The notes under the pieces were generated by a model, which saw only the letters and a program-made list of their open reading frames with translations, ran no database searches and was not told the origin of the DNA. A DNA stretch of 38,635 nt from Burkholderiales bacterium (lineage in GTDB: Bacteria > Pseudomonadota > Gammaproteobacteria > Burkholderiales > SG8-39), in assembly GCA_014860355.1 (NCBI GenBank), contig JACZJV010000015.1:1-38635 (forward strand), read 5' to 3'. Made by a program: the position numbers and the translations under genes. Each line of letters opens with the position of its first letter. Position 1 is the stretch's first letter. Shown in pieces: positions 17,203 to 25,970 of the stretch.

Positions 17203-18342
17203 TCAGCCGCGCGGCTGGCCCAAAATGGATTTCACCACGTCCAAATATTGCTCGATCACAATTTTCTCGTCGAACTCTTTCTCCACTCTTTCCCGCGCAA
17301 GCCGACCCATATTCGTCCGCTGCTCCGGTGTCAACAGCAGCATGCGGCGCATGGCTGCGGCAAGCGAGGTCGCGTCCTGCACATTGCACAGGAAGCCGGT
17401 TTCCCCGTCTATCACCGCGTGCCGGCAGCCCGGCACATCGGTGGTGATTGCTGGTAGCCCCATACTGGCAGCTTCTAGCAGCGTTTTTGGCATGCCTTCG
17501 CGATAGGACGGCAGCACCACGCAATCGGCTGCACCGTAGACCGGCACCATGTCGTCCGAATGTCCCAGATATTCGATTACGCGCTCGCGCTGCCACGCTT
17601 GCACCTCGTTTCTCGGGACGGCGGAAGGGCTGGGGACATCCAGAAATCCCAGTAGGCGAAAGGACACCGCAGGGAACTCGGCCTTCAACTGCCGCGCCGC
17701 CGCTACGTATTCGCCCACGCCTTTGTCCCACAGCAAGCGCGCCGCCATCAAGAAGGCAAAGGTCCTGTCCTCCCGCGTCTTTGGCTGTGGAGAAAACCGG
17801 GACACGTTCACCCCAGAGCCAGGGATCAGGGCAGTACGTTCCTCATTGACCAAGCCGGCATCAAGAAAAACCGCCCTGTCCTCGGCGTTCTGAAAAAATA
17901 TGCGCGCGGGCCAGGAAAATGCGATTCGATACATCAGCCGCGCGACGCGGGTAAGCCAGCCGCCGGCGATGAATGTCCGACCCAAGCCGGAGACGTTGGC
18001 GACCACCGGAATTCGCCACGCACGCGCCGCGAGCGAGAGGTAGATGTTGACCTTGGGCGTGTAGCTCAGGATCAGCGCCGGTCGTTCGCGCCCCAGCAAT
18101 GTCACCATGCGCAGGAGGGTAAGCAATTCGAGAACCGGATTGGTCCGTGCATTGTCGAGGTCCATGGGGACATACCGCACCCCCAACGACTTTATCCTCG
18201 CGACGTACTCGTCCGGCGGCGCGAACGCGGTCACCTGGAAGCCGGCATGCGCCAGCGCCGTCATCAAACCGGTGCGAAAGTTGAAAATATTCCAGGCGGT
18301 GTTGATGCAAATCCAGACGTCCTTTCGGTGCGATTGGTTCAT
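17203..18342 (-). CDS. GT4-family glycosyltransferase
   Basis: 379 residues with the GT-B layout. The N-terminal acceptor domain (WICINTAWNIFNFRTGLMTAL; PVVANVSGLGRTF) resembles PglA/WbpX-like enzymes that act on undecaprenyl-linked sugars. The C-terminal donor domain has FLMAARLLWDKGVGEYV, YLGHSDDM, and the E-x7-E motif in SYREGMPKTLLEAASMGLPAI followed by TDVPGCRHAVIDGETGFLC. It transfers a sugar from an NDP-sugar to the growing repeat unit at the cytoplasmic membrane face. It is the last minus-strand gene of the locus and follows the EpsG-like gene. Donor and acceptor are not predictable. Confidence 0.88.
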   Translation of the reverse strand: MNQSHRKDVWICINTAWNIFNFRTGLMTALAHAGFQVTAFAPPDEYVARIKSLGVRYVPMDLDNARTNPVLELLTLLRMVTLLGRERPALILSYTPKVNIYLSLAARAWRIPVVANVSGLGRTFIAGGWLTRVARLMYRIAFSWPARIFFQNAEDRAVFLDAGLVNEERTALIPGSGVNVSRFSPQPKTREDRTFAFLMAARLLWDKGVGEYVAAARQLKAEFPAVSFRLLGFLDVPSPSAVPRNEVQAWQRERVIEYLGHSDDMVPVYGAADCVVLPSYREGMPKTLLEAASMGLPAITTDVPGCRHAVIDGETGFLCNVQDATSLAAAMRRMLLLTPEQRTNMGRLARERVEKEFDEKIVIEQYLDVVKSILGQPRG

Positions 18343-18391
18343 GATTGCGTCGCTCGACCTTCGCCGCTAAGGTCAGCGCGCAAAAGGGAAC

Positions 18392-19465
18392 TCACGAGAA
18401 CCAGAACTCGAGTGGATAGAACCGGTAAGGGATCCAGGATCGCGCGTTTGCCGCAAAATTCAACCACACAAATTGAACCAGGCCGCATAGCGCCACTACG
18501 CCGAAGATTGGAAGGCCCCGCGACTCGCGCGGAAACAGATCCGGCAACCTCGATAGCACGTAAAGTTGAATCGGGATCAGGTAAAGCGCTACGCGGTCCA
18601 CCGCAGTTGAAGATGGCGAGAACAGCAGTAAAGGAACAAACGCGACGGCGAGTAGTGCGATCCAAGTCCAAAGTCTGCACTCAAAGGAATTTTCAGTGAG
18701 ATGGTGCCGAAAGAATAGATAGAAGACTCCTGGCACCGCATTCATAGATACCCGAACGGTTGCCCCCTCGGACTCGTATTCGGCCAGGATATAGTTCTGG
18801 ATCAGAGTGTCGGCATACTCCGCCAGCAGGAGGAAGTAAAGAAAAATGCCCGTCGCTCCAACCCAAAACGCGGTCCACCACGGATTGTGGATTCTCGCAA
18901 GAATGGCGATGGGCAGCATGATTAGCGCGGATTTGTGAAACGCGGCTCCCAGTGCGATCCAGAACACGAACTTTGCCGTTTCATCACGACCAAGCTGCAC
19001 CATCCCAAACATTAGCAACCCGATTGCCGCCGCTTGGCGGGTATAACCCATCCCTACAACAATGACTAAATAGGGAATCGCGGCAACCAGGGCCAGCCAA
19101 GGTCTTGGCTGGGCCCTGCAAAATGCAACCAGGCCAGCACAGAAGATGCCGCCGCATATCAAATTGATACCGTAAATTCCCCAACCGGCTTCGGTCGAAA
19201 TTTTGCTAACGACTGAATAAGCTGGATCGCCGTGTTCCGAAACTAATTCGGCTAGGGTGAATTGCTCCGACTGAAAATAGTTCCATAGGTAATTTCCCCA
19301 ATCTCCGCCCACTTCGAATCGATATCCGACGAGCAGTGTCAACAGGGCCCATCCGATGAACCACGGGCGCAGCGAATCGCGCTGACTCGCAAACGCATAT
19401 CCTTGTTCAGTCCTGGCGAGCGCCACGCCTGCCGCCACGACAAACATCAGCCAGTATGTCAGCAT
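18392..19465 (-). CDS. EpsG/Wzy-like polysaccharide polymerase
   Basis: 357 residues with about ten hydrophobic segments. The N-terminal motif VGYRFEVGGDWGNYLWNY matches the EpsG family signature (FRYxxGxDWxxY), followed by the GDPAYSVVSKI region and RQAAAIGLLMFG, which is also conserved. These proteins polymerise repeat units at the periplasmic face in Wzx/Wzy-type pathways. The start is 4 nt after the asnB stop, so they are co-transcribed. It is the only polymerase candidate within the main locus; the O-antigen-ligase protein at 721-2088 is an alternative. Confidence 0.8.
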   Translation of the reverse strand: MLTYWLMFVVAAGVALARTEQGYAFASQRDSLRPWFIGWALLTLLVGYRFEVGGDWGNYLWNYFQSEQFTLAELVSEHGDPAYSVVSKISTEAGWGIYGINLICGGIFCAGLVAFCRAQPRPWLALVAAIPYLVIVVGMGYTRQAAAIGLLMFGMVQLGRDETAKFVFWIALGAAFHKSALIMLPIAILARIHNPWWTAFWVGATGIFLYFLLLAEYADTLIQNYILAEYESEGATVRVSMNAVPGVFYLFFRHHLTENSFECRLWTWIALLAVAFVPLLLFSPSSTAVDRVALYLIPIQLYVLSRLPDLFPRESRGLPIFGVVALCGLVQFVWLNFAANARSWIPYRFYPLEFWFS

Positions 19466-19469
19466 CTAC

Positions 19470-21449
19470 TCAATGCTCCTGCGCGAGCCAAGCCTGGAAC
19501 ATCAATACGGTCCAGAGCCGGGACGTCCAGTCGTGCCGGCCGCTGAGGTGGTCCAGCCAGGTGCGGCGTATGGGCTCGGGATGGAAGTATCCTTCGGACC
19601 GAAGGCGGCGTTCGTCCAGCAGGCTCTCGGCCCAATCGCGCAGCGGACCGCGCAGCCATTCGCCAACCGGGATGGCAAAGCCGGCCTTGGGCCGCTCGAT
19701 CAATTCGCGCGGCACGTACTTGTAGAGCACCTGGCGCAGCGCCCACTTGCCCTGGCCGTTGCGTAACTTCATGTGCAGCGGTAGGCGCCATGCCAGTTCC
19801 ACCACGCGATGGTCCAGAAATGGAACGCGGGTTTCCAGACTCACTCTCATGGCGGCGCGGTCCACCTTGGTCAGAATGTCGTCGGGCAAATAGGTGAGCG
19901 TGTCCCACAGCATCATGCGCTGTTCGGATTCGGGCACGCCGGCCACCAAGTCTGCATCGTCCAGCCGAGTCGGCAGGCGGCCCGCCCCGCGCACTAGGTC
20001 TGTTCCTTGTGGCCACTCAGTCACCAGACTGCGGTACAGATCGTCCATGCTCTGCACGGTTTTTAGCCGGTGTGCCAGCTTGTGCGCCTTGTCGCCCAGA
20101 CGCGCAACGCCCCCGGCTTTAGGCAGCGCTCGGCCCATGGCGTCCCAGGCCGCCACCGGGAGTTGTTGAATACCCGCGCCCAGCGCTTGTCGCAATGCGA
20201 GAGGCATCCAGCCTACGCGCATCCAGATCCGCTGACCCCAATAGTAGCGGTTGTAACCGCCGAACAGCTCGTCCCCGCCATCCCCCGACAGCGCCACGGT
20301 TACAAGTGAGCGCGCCGCTTTGCACACCAAGTGGGTCGGGATTTGGGAGCTGTCTGCAAACGGTTCGTCGTACATAGTGGGTAGCTGCGGAATTACTGCC
20401 CGCGCATCGTCCGCGGTCACACGCAGGGCATGATGCTCGGTCCCCAAGTGCTGCGCCACCGCCAGGGCGTGGGGCGATTCGTCAAATCCCAACTCGTCAA
20501 AGCCGACGGTAAAGGTTCGCACCGGCGACGTGGATTGCGCCTGCATCAGCGCTATGATGACGGACGAATCTACCCCACCCGAAAGGAAAGCACCGAGCGG
20601 CACATCGGCCACTGACTGCAGGGCCACGGCTTTGCGTAGCGTGGTATCCAACGTCGCCACTGCGACAGTTTCGCTTTCGATTGGAGTGGCGAGCCCCTGG
20701 TGTACCGCATCGGTGACGCGCCAATACGGCTCGGGCCGCGCAGTTCTGCTAGCCAAATTCGAAGAGTCTAGCGATAGCATGTACCCTGGCTCCAGTTTGA
20801 ATATGTCCTGGTAAATCGAATAAGGCGCCGGCACCACGCAGTGCTGCAAGTACAAGGCCAGCGCATCGCGACTCACAGGGTTGTCAAAGCCCGGGTAGGC
20901 GCGCAAGGCCTTCAATTCCGATCCATACACAAACGCGCCGCGCACCCAGCCATAGTACAAAGGCTTTTCACCCATGCGGTCGCGGGCTAGGGTAAGTCGA
21001 CGCCCGGCTCGGTCCCATAGAGCGAAAGCAAACATGCCAATCGTGCGCCGCAGGGTAGCGTTCACGCCCCAGGCCGCAAAGCCTGCCAGCAGCGTCTCGG
21101 TGTCCGAGTGGCCGCGCCAATCTAGCATTGCTCCCTCTCCCTTTGGTACAGGGTTGGGGTGAGGGCCCCGATTTAACTCAGCTCGCATCTCTAGGTGATT
21201 GTAAATCTCCCCGTTGAAGACCAGCACATAACGTCCGTTCGCAGATTGCATGGGCTGGTGGCCAGACGGCGAGAGGTCCAAGATGGACAGACGGCGGTGC
21301 GACAGAGCTATTCCTGATTCTGAATCGCTCCACACGCCGGCGTCATCTGGCCCCCGATGTTGGATGGTCAGTGCCATTCGGGTCGCGATGTCTTCCATGC
21401 GGCCCATCGTGCGGGCGTCAGCGGTCAGGAATCCTGCGAATCCGCACAT
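19470..21449 (-). CDS. asnB: Asparagine synthase-type amidotransferase (glutamine-hydrolysing)
   Basis: 659 residues. Cys2 (MCGFAGF) is the N-terminal nucleophile of the class II glutaminase domain (RGPDDAG, SHRRLSILD, VFNGEIYNH). The synthetase domain has the ATP-binding loop FLSGGVDSSVI and GDGGDELFGGYNRYYW. Members in polysaccharide loci often amidate a uronic acid rather than aspartate. With the WbpO-type dehydrogenase of the same locus this is the favoured, unproven role. Oddity: between ELN and WRGHSDTETLL lies RGPHPNPVPKGEGAMLD (residues ~94-110), the translation of a widespread GC-rich repeat, in an exposed loop of the glutaminase domain. Confidence 0.92.
   Translation of the reverse strand: MCGFAGFLTADARTMGRMEDIATRMALTIQHRGPDDAGVWSDSESGIALSHRRLSILDLSPSGHQPMQSANGRYVLVFNGEIYNHLEMRAELNRGPHPNPVPKGEGAMLDWRGHSDTETLLAGFAAWGVNATLRRTIGMFAFALWDRAGRRLTLARDRMGEKPLYYGWVRGAFVYGSELKALRAYPGFDNPVSRDALALYLQHCVVPAPYSIYQDIFKLEPGYMLSLDSSNLASRTARPEPYWRVTDAVHQGLATPIESETVAVATLDTTLRKAVALQSVADVPLGAFLSGGVDSSVIIALMQAQSTSPVRTFTVGFDELGFDESPHALAVAQHLGTEHHALRVTADDARAVIPQLPTMYDEPFADSSQIPTHLVCKAARSLVTVALSGDGGDELFGGYNRYYWGQRIWMRVGWMPLALRQALGAGIQQLPVAAWDAMGRALPKAGGVARLGDKAHKLAHRLKTVQSMDDLYRSLVTEWPQGTDLVRGAGRLPTRLDDADLVAGVPESEQRMMLWDTLTYLPDDILTKVDRAAMRVSLETRVPFLDHRVVELAWRLPLHMKLRNGQGKWALRQVLYKYVPRELIERPKAGFAIPVGEWLRGPLRDWAESLLDERRLRSEGYFHPEPIRRTWLDHLSGRHDWTSRLWTVLMFQAWLAQEH
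21131..21167. repeat. Interspersed repeat inside asnB
   Basis: CTCCCTCTCCCTTTGGTACA and then GGGTTGGGGTGAGGGCC on the plus strand. This resembles the common proteobacterial repeat whose translation reads PHPNPLPEGEGA. It lies in frame in asnB and does not disrupt it. Confidence 0.8.
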
Positions 21450-21602
21450 TGTTCGTTCTTGCTGAATGGATAAACTTCGTGCGCCTCATGGTCAGACATA
21501 CCTGACTGGTCGAACTGCGACCATTCGTCGCCGAAGCTCGCTAACGTTCGCGGATCGATGTTGTCCATGGCGCATGTGTTGTGAAACTGTTCTTACCACG
21601 CG

Positions 21603-22331
21603 TCAGGTATAACGAATCACATCCTCGAGGCTGTTTAGGGAAACTAGGTCGAGTTTCGTAGCCGCGGGTAGTGCTTCCACAAGCAAGCCACGCGCTGTCA
21701 AATGGGCAATGACATACAAGAACCCATGCTCATGGGTAGTCTTGCCCCATTTACCTGGCAGTTCTTCGCGCAAAGTATTGAGCACCACGTCCTTGCGGAA
21801 AATGAACAGTCCGATGTCCCGCTCGCCTGACGTAGGCTGGGCAATACCCTGTTCCCGGGTCTCCACCACGCCGGTAACCCGCCCCGCCGTATTTCGCGTA
21901 ACCACGGTGTAAGCTGAATCAACTACGCGAGTAGCAAATGTGAAATCGTTATGGTGCTGGATATGCGCGTTCACGACAGCTGCCACTGTCTCAGTTTGGA
22001 TAAAAGGAATGTCTCCCCAAATCAGCAGCACGTGTTCTGCCACCGAAAACGACGGCGATCGTTCAAACTTCAGTACGGCGTCACCCATTCCGCGCGGCTC
22101 GGGCTGCACGACCAGATTCGCCTGGACACCCGCGGCATTCAGGCATTGCCGGATGGGAAGCTCGCCCGACGGGCTGACGATGACGGTAGGCTGGACGTCA
22201 TACGGTGCCAACAAATCGGCGATCCGGAGGAGGATCGCCCTTCCTTCAATCGGGAACAGTGTCTTCGGGTATGGCAAGCCGGCGCGGGCGCCCCGCCCGG
22301 CAGCAGCCACCAGTGCGCGGATCTCAGCCAT
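21603..22331 (-). CDS. NTP-transferase (sugar-phosphate or CofC/MobA-like nucleotidyltransferase)
   Basis: 242 residues. The N-terminal motif IRALVAAAGRGARAGLPYPKTLFPI is the nucleotide-binding LxAAGxGxR...PKxL signature. VLLIWGDIPFI supplies the metal-binding Asp of the GT-A-like fold, and the later GLFIFRKDVVLNTL is typical of sugar-nucleotide transferases. It activates a phosphorylated small substrate as an NDP derivative. The ATG at 22331 overlaps the GT2 stop by 8 nt; the longer frame to 22433 would lie inside the GT2 gene. It lacks the acyltransferase tail of GlmU. The substrate is unknown; see the CofD block finding. Confidence 0.82.
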   Translation of the reverse strand: MAEIRALVAAAGRGARAGLPYPKTLFPIEGRAILLRIADLLAPYDVQPTVIVSPSGELPIRQCLNAAGVQANLVVQPEPRGMGDAVLKFERSPSFSVAEHVLLIWGDIPFIQTETVAAVVNAHIQHHNDFTFATRVVDSAYTVVTRNTAGRVTGVVETREQGIAQPTSGERDIGLFIFRKDVVLNTLREELPGKWGKTTHEHGFLYVIAHLTARGLLVEALPAATKLDLVSLNSLEDVIRYT

Positions 22332-23226
22332 TGAAATCCTTACCCACCTTGCCTTGCAGGCCGCGGGCAATCGCCGTATAGAACACGGGCGCATATCTTC
22401 CCACCAACAATGCAATGACAAAGGCGATGCCATTGCGGGCGGCCATACGGTACAAGAAAACCATAAGCAGCATTACATGCCTTGTCCACACCGCGTTGAA
22501 ATAGCGAGCGTTCAGTACCAGAGAATTCTTTACAAAGTAGTACGCTTTGACTGGTGTATATGAGCGCTTGCTTACGTCCGGGTGATAGTGCACCGCATCC
22601 AGCACCGAAATAACGGAGCCGGCTTTGCGTAACCTGAAGAAATAGTCGACCTCGTCGCCATAGATGAAATAATCGCGGTTCACGTTGCCGACCTGGCGAA
22701 CCGCGGCAATGGAGACCAAAGCGCCGTTGAAAAGGTGCGCAAACGCATACGTGCCATCCGGCGCCGCAGCCCGCAAGTCTGCCAAGGTCGGCAGCTTGCG
22801 CGGCCATCCCCAGATCACGGGCAGACCGGCAGCGTCGAGCACAGGGAACGGAAACACAAAGCGTGCCGGCGCATCTTCGTGAATGACCACGGAAGAGGCG
22901 CACGCCACGCCGGGGACCATCGCGGCCGCCAGCGCCGCCAGCGCGCCCCGATCTGGGAAGCCGTCGTCGTCCATCAGCCACACGGCGTCAAATCCTCGGT
23001 CCATCGCATGCTGGATCCCACGGTGCCAGCCGCCCGCCGAACCTACGTTATCCTGCGTGACGAAGGTAATGCCCCGACGCTGCAGCATTTCGACAGTGCT
23101 GTCTGTGCTGGCGTTGTTGACGATCAGGATCGTCTCAGGCGGGCAGGTCTGTTCCAGTAAATGGTCGATGCAGCGCGCTAGGAGGTCGCAGCGGTTGTGG
23201 GTTACGATTACTGCCAGAATCTTCAC
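22324..23226 (-). CDS. GT2-family glycosyltransferase
   Basis: 300 residues. It starts (M)KILAVIVTHNRCDLLARCI, then ILIVNNASTDSTVEML, DNVGSAGGWHRGI and the divalent-metal motif AVWLMDDDGFPD. This is the layout of rhamnosyl- or galactofuranosyl-type GT2 enzymes; the C-terminus has a hydrophobic helix. The GTG at 23226 is chosen because AGGA lies 9 nt upstream; the GTG at 23232 is too close to it, and an ATG at 23343 would run far into the methyltransferase gene. It overlaps the NTP-transferase by 8 nt. Confidence 0.88.
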   Translation of the reverse strand: MKILAVIVTHNRCDLLARCIDHLLEQTCPPETILIVNNASTDSTVEMLQRRGITFVTQDNVGSAGGWHRGIQHAMDRGFDAVWLMDDDGFPDRGALAALAAAMVPGVACASSVVIHEDAPARFVFPFPVLDAAGLPVIWGWPRKLPTLADLRAAAPDGTYAFAHLFNGALVSIAAVRQVGNVNRDYFIYGDEVDYFFRLRKAGSVISVLDAVHYHPDVSKRSYTPVKAYYFVKNSLVLNARYFNAVWTRHVMLLMVFLYRMAARNGIAFVIALLVGRYAPVFYTAIARGLQGKVGKDFNG

Positions 23227-23231
23227 ATCCA

Positions 23232-24095
23232 CTAGTCCTGTAGGGCCTGATCGACCCTGATCTTTTGAAAGCGCGAGCATTTCAGTGAGTATTGACTTAA
23301 TCCAGTAATCAGGCCAAAAATCAAATGAAAATTGCGGATCCAATTTCTTAACCGGCCGTGGCGTGCAAGTACGCGCCTAACGATGTTTTTCACACCGGGA
23401 GCGTTTTTCGCGGCCGTACGCGTGCGCGACGCGTTTTCAGGATTCCATGTCGGGGCATAGAACGGCTGCATCACGGAAATGGACTCAACATCGCGAACTT
23501 TGCGCGTCACACTCAATAAGATGATTGGCTCCAGCGAGACAATTTCAATTCTGACACCGGGCTTGGCTACCGGTACCTTGTACCAAAAAGATGAATCGAG
23601 ACTGGAGGCATAATAAACGGCCGTCTCCAAAAATCCATTTTCTTCACTGTAAATCGAATAGAGTAGATCTGATGAAAATTGCCAAAAGCCATGACCATTA
23701 AGATTATTTACCGGAAGAAAATGGATTATTCTTCCCCCAATCTTGCATAGATTGATAGTGTTTCGAAAAGCGGAGGCCAAATCAAAAACGTGCTCTAACG
23801 AGCCAGCGTCGATTATGGTATTAAACTTAGCATCTATACTTAATTGCTGATTTAGATCGGCAACGTACGTAGCACCTTCATAATCAGAAATATCAAGAGA
23901 ATCCACGCTTTCTGCATTCAAAGTCAACAACATGGGTTCGCAATAGCCGGTTCTTTCAATTGTCTTGCCTAGGTCCATTTCAATGAACCCATATTCAACA
24001 TCCAATGTCTGCCTTCCGACCGTCAATACCTTTCCGAGCGCGTGCTGGGCCGCCTGAAGCTTGATGAAGTTGTATGCGTGTATATCAATACCCAT
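23232..24095 (-). CDS. Methyltransferase-like protein with altered SAM motif
   Basis: 287 residues. ADLNQQL at the second strand, FNTIIDAGSLEHVFDLASAF and the LCKIGGRIIHFLPVNNLNGHGFWQF segment fit the C-terminal half of class I SAM-dependent methyltransferases. Motif I, usually GxGxG, is replaced by VLTVGRQTLDV. It may bind SAM unusually or have another role. The ATG at 24095 is preceded by GGAG and overlaps the HAD gene end by 11 nt; the ATG at 24113 is less well placed. The gene is visibly more A/T-rich than its neighbours, suggesting separate acquisition. Confidence 0.6.
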   Translation of the reverse strand: MGIDIHAYNFIKLQAAQHALGKVLTVGRQTLDVEYGFIEMDLGKTIERTGYCEPMLLTLNAESVDSLDISDYEGATYVADLNQQLSIDAKFNTIIDAGSLEHVFDLASAFRNTINLCKIGGRIIHFLPVNNLNGHGFWQFSSDLLYSIYSEENGFLETAVYYASSLDSSFWYKVPVAKPGVRIEIVSLEPIILLSVTRKVRDVESISVMQPFYAPTWNPENASRTRTAAKNAPGVKNIVRRVLARHGRLRNWIRNFHLIFGLITGLSQYSLKCSRFQKIRVDQALQD

Positions 24096-24726
24096 GACTC
24101 TGCTCCATGTCATTCAGTGCCCGCAACCAATTCAGGCCCCGAACATCAACATGTGGCAAGTTTGCGGCACTTGCGGCAAGGAAACCGGCTTCGGAATCTT
24201 CAAACACCAGCGCCTCTGCCGCCGGCAAACCAGTCAACTGAAGTACTTTGAGAAACCCTTCAGGGTCCGGTTTTCCGCAGGCCACATCGTTTGCGCAAAT
24301 CAGGGGGTCAAACTTGCCCGTTAAGCCCAGCTTCTCAAGCGCAAGGTTTACGGTACCGCGTGACCCAGATGTGACCATGGCAAGCCGATAGCGCTGACTG
24401 GCCCAGCGCAGGAATTCATCTACACCACGCAATGGCTGCAACGATTGAACGATCATCTGGCGCACGCGCTGCTGCTTGGCAGTTACAAGTGCGGTGATTT
24501 CCGCTTCTGCCAGCGTACGCCCGGCTCGCGCCAGGCAGTGGTGCATGGCATCCGGCGTCTTCATCCCCGCGATGCTGGGGTAATCGACTGCGACGCCCAG
24601 TGGTTTAAGCACGGCGCTGAATGCGGTGGCGTGCAGGGGCGTCGTATCTGCCACTGTACCGTCGAAGTCAAGAATCAGCAGACGCTTGCCCCGCAATGCT
24701 TGCGCCACATTGAGCAGCGGTTTCAC
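24085..24726 (-). CDS. HAD-superfamily phosphatase (phosphoglycolate/beta-phosphoglucomutase-like)
   Basis: 213 residues with all four HAD motifs: DFDGTVADTT (I, nucleophile Asp20 and Asp22), TSGSRGT (II), Lys in GKPDPEGF (III) and FEDSEAG (IV). A cap domain sits after motif I (~35-95). It should remove or move a phosphate on a small sugar or organic-acid phosphate. The GTG start overlaps the CofD-like stop (GTGA). Placed between a CofD-like and a nucleotidyltransferase gene, it is the likely phosphatase step of their pathway. Confidence 0.88.
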   Translation of the reverse strand: MKPLLNVAQALRGKRLLILDFDGTVADTTPLHATAFSAVLKPLGVAVDYPSIAGMKTPDAMHHCLARAGRTLAEAEITALVTAKQQRVRQMIVQSLQPLRGVDEFLRWASQRYRLAMVTSGSRGTVNLALEKLGLTGKFDPLICANDVACGKPDPEGFLKVLQLTGLPAAEALVFEDSEAGFLAASAANLPHVDVRGLNWLRALNDMEQSHGY

Positions 24727-25952
24727 GTGCTGCCGACCAGTGCGGACGCCTCTTCGTAAAGGCCGAGAATGGTCCGCACCACCTTGGCGCCGTCGTGTTT
24801 GCCTGGCGACTCCGGAGATTCAAAAGCATCAACCACGCGCGGTACCGCAATGTCGCCAAAGCCATCCTCATCGTATTCTACATACGTTTCGTCGGCTTTC
24901 AGTCGACTCTGGTTGACCAGCACCACATCAAACAACTGCACCATCGCGTAGCTATGCTCGTCCGATAGGTTCAAGTAACGGTACGCGCCACGAATGTAGT
25001 CAGATGCCTTGTAGCTAGGTGTTTCGTAGTCGGCGCCAATGTTGGTGACAAACGCTTTGTAAGCCGTGTGGTTGTCTGCAATGGTCTGCGCCAGTCCTGC
25101 CGACATGTAGGTAGGATACAGCGACGAATGCTGCGTACCCGCCGAGTAAATGATGATGTCGGCTTGCTGCAAGGCAGCGCGTACGCCAGGTGAAACGCCC
25201 ACGTAGCAATGATGCCTCTCTAGGTAATAGCGCTTGTCTGCCGTGCTCAGGGTTTCGAATCGGGACTTGTCAAGAAGCTTGTCCAGAAGATAAACGCGTT
25301 CCACGCGCACGTTGGAGCGAAGCTCCACAATTTCGGCTTCGCTGTAGAGCATCTGCCCGTTTTCGCGCAGAGCCACTAGCTTCTTGTCCTCGATACTGGT
25401 GGGCAGCACGGTGCCGCGAAGTTTGAATAGGCGATCAATGTAAAGCGTGGCCCGCTCAATGTTGCGGTTGAAAATCAGAAACGCGCCTGCATAAATGCAG
25501 TTCATGATTGAGCAATCTGCAAAGCTGAAGCGCTCGCCGCTGACCCGTTCGATGGCGCCAAGACCAGTCACAAATTCGCGAACGAATGACTGCAGGGCCG
25601 AATGCGATTTGGCACTCGTTAAGGTGGCGCCGACCAAGTCGGCTTGGTCACCTTGCGCGAACCGGCGCAGGTGCGCGAGGACCTCGGCCAGTTCGCAGTG
25701 CGGTGGGAACCGGTACCGAAACAGGTGCATGTTGGCATCGTAGTCCGGGTCGTCCTGCGGCAGCATCAACTCCTGCACCTTTCGGATATCCGACGGGCCC
25801 AGCATGCCGAAAATCCGGCGAATCTCTCCCGTGGATTTTCCGTCGTCATACGCGTTGACCACGGAGGTAACGTGCAAACCCTGTCGCGCAAGCAGCGCGG
25901 GAATCAGCGAGGCAGCGCCGCGGCCTCCATTCAAGATAACCACATTTAGCAT
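24723..25952 (-). CDS. CofD/YvcK-family protein
   Basis: 409 residues. The N-terminus VVILNGGRGAASLIPALL is the glycine-rich loop of the CofD/YvcK fold. VVNAYDDGKSTGEIRR, FGMLGPSDIRKV, and later ADIIIYSAGTQHSSLYPTYM (the family's GPGSLYTSI-like segment) complete it. CofD transfers phospholactate from a GDP-linked donor during F420 synthesis; YvcK homologues bind UDP-sugars and influence cell-wall growth. No other F420 gene is present. Near 190-225 it has a beta insertion (LVALRENGQMLYSEAEIVELRS region). It is the first of five coupled genes. Which activity it has, transferase or UDP-sugar binding, is open. Confidence 0.8.
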   Translation of the reverse strand: MLNVVILNGGRGAASLIPALLARQGLHVTSVVNAYDDGKSTGEIRRIFGMLGPSDIRKVQELMLPQDDPDYDANMHLFRYRFPPHCELAEVLAHLRRFAQGDQADLVGATLTSAKSHSALQSFVREFVTGLGAIERVSGERFSFADCSIMNCIYAGAFLIFNRNIERATLYIDRLFKLRGTVLPTSIEDKKLVALRENGQMLYSEAEIVELRSNVRVERVYLLDKLLDKSRFETLSTADKRYYLERHHCYVGVSPGVRAALQQADIIIYSAGTQHSSLYPTYMSAGLAQTIADNHTAYKAFVTNIGADYETPSYKASDYIRGAYRYLNLSDEHSYAMVQLFDVVLVNQSRLKADETYVEYDEDGFGDIAVPRVVDAFESPESPGKHDGAKVVRTILGLYEEASALVGST

Positions 25953-25970
25953 GATCGGAACATCCTTGTT

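Noticed and set aside
22332-22433. Longer start for the NTP-transferase
   Set aside because: It would lie inside the GT2 gene; the ATG at 22331 starts right before the nucleotide-binding motif.
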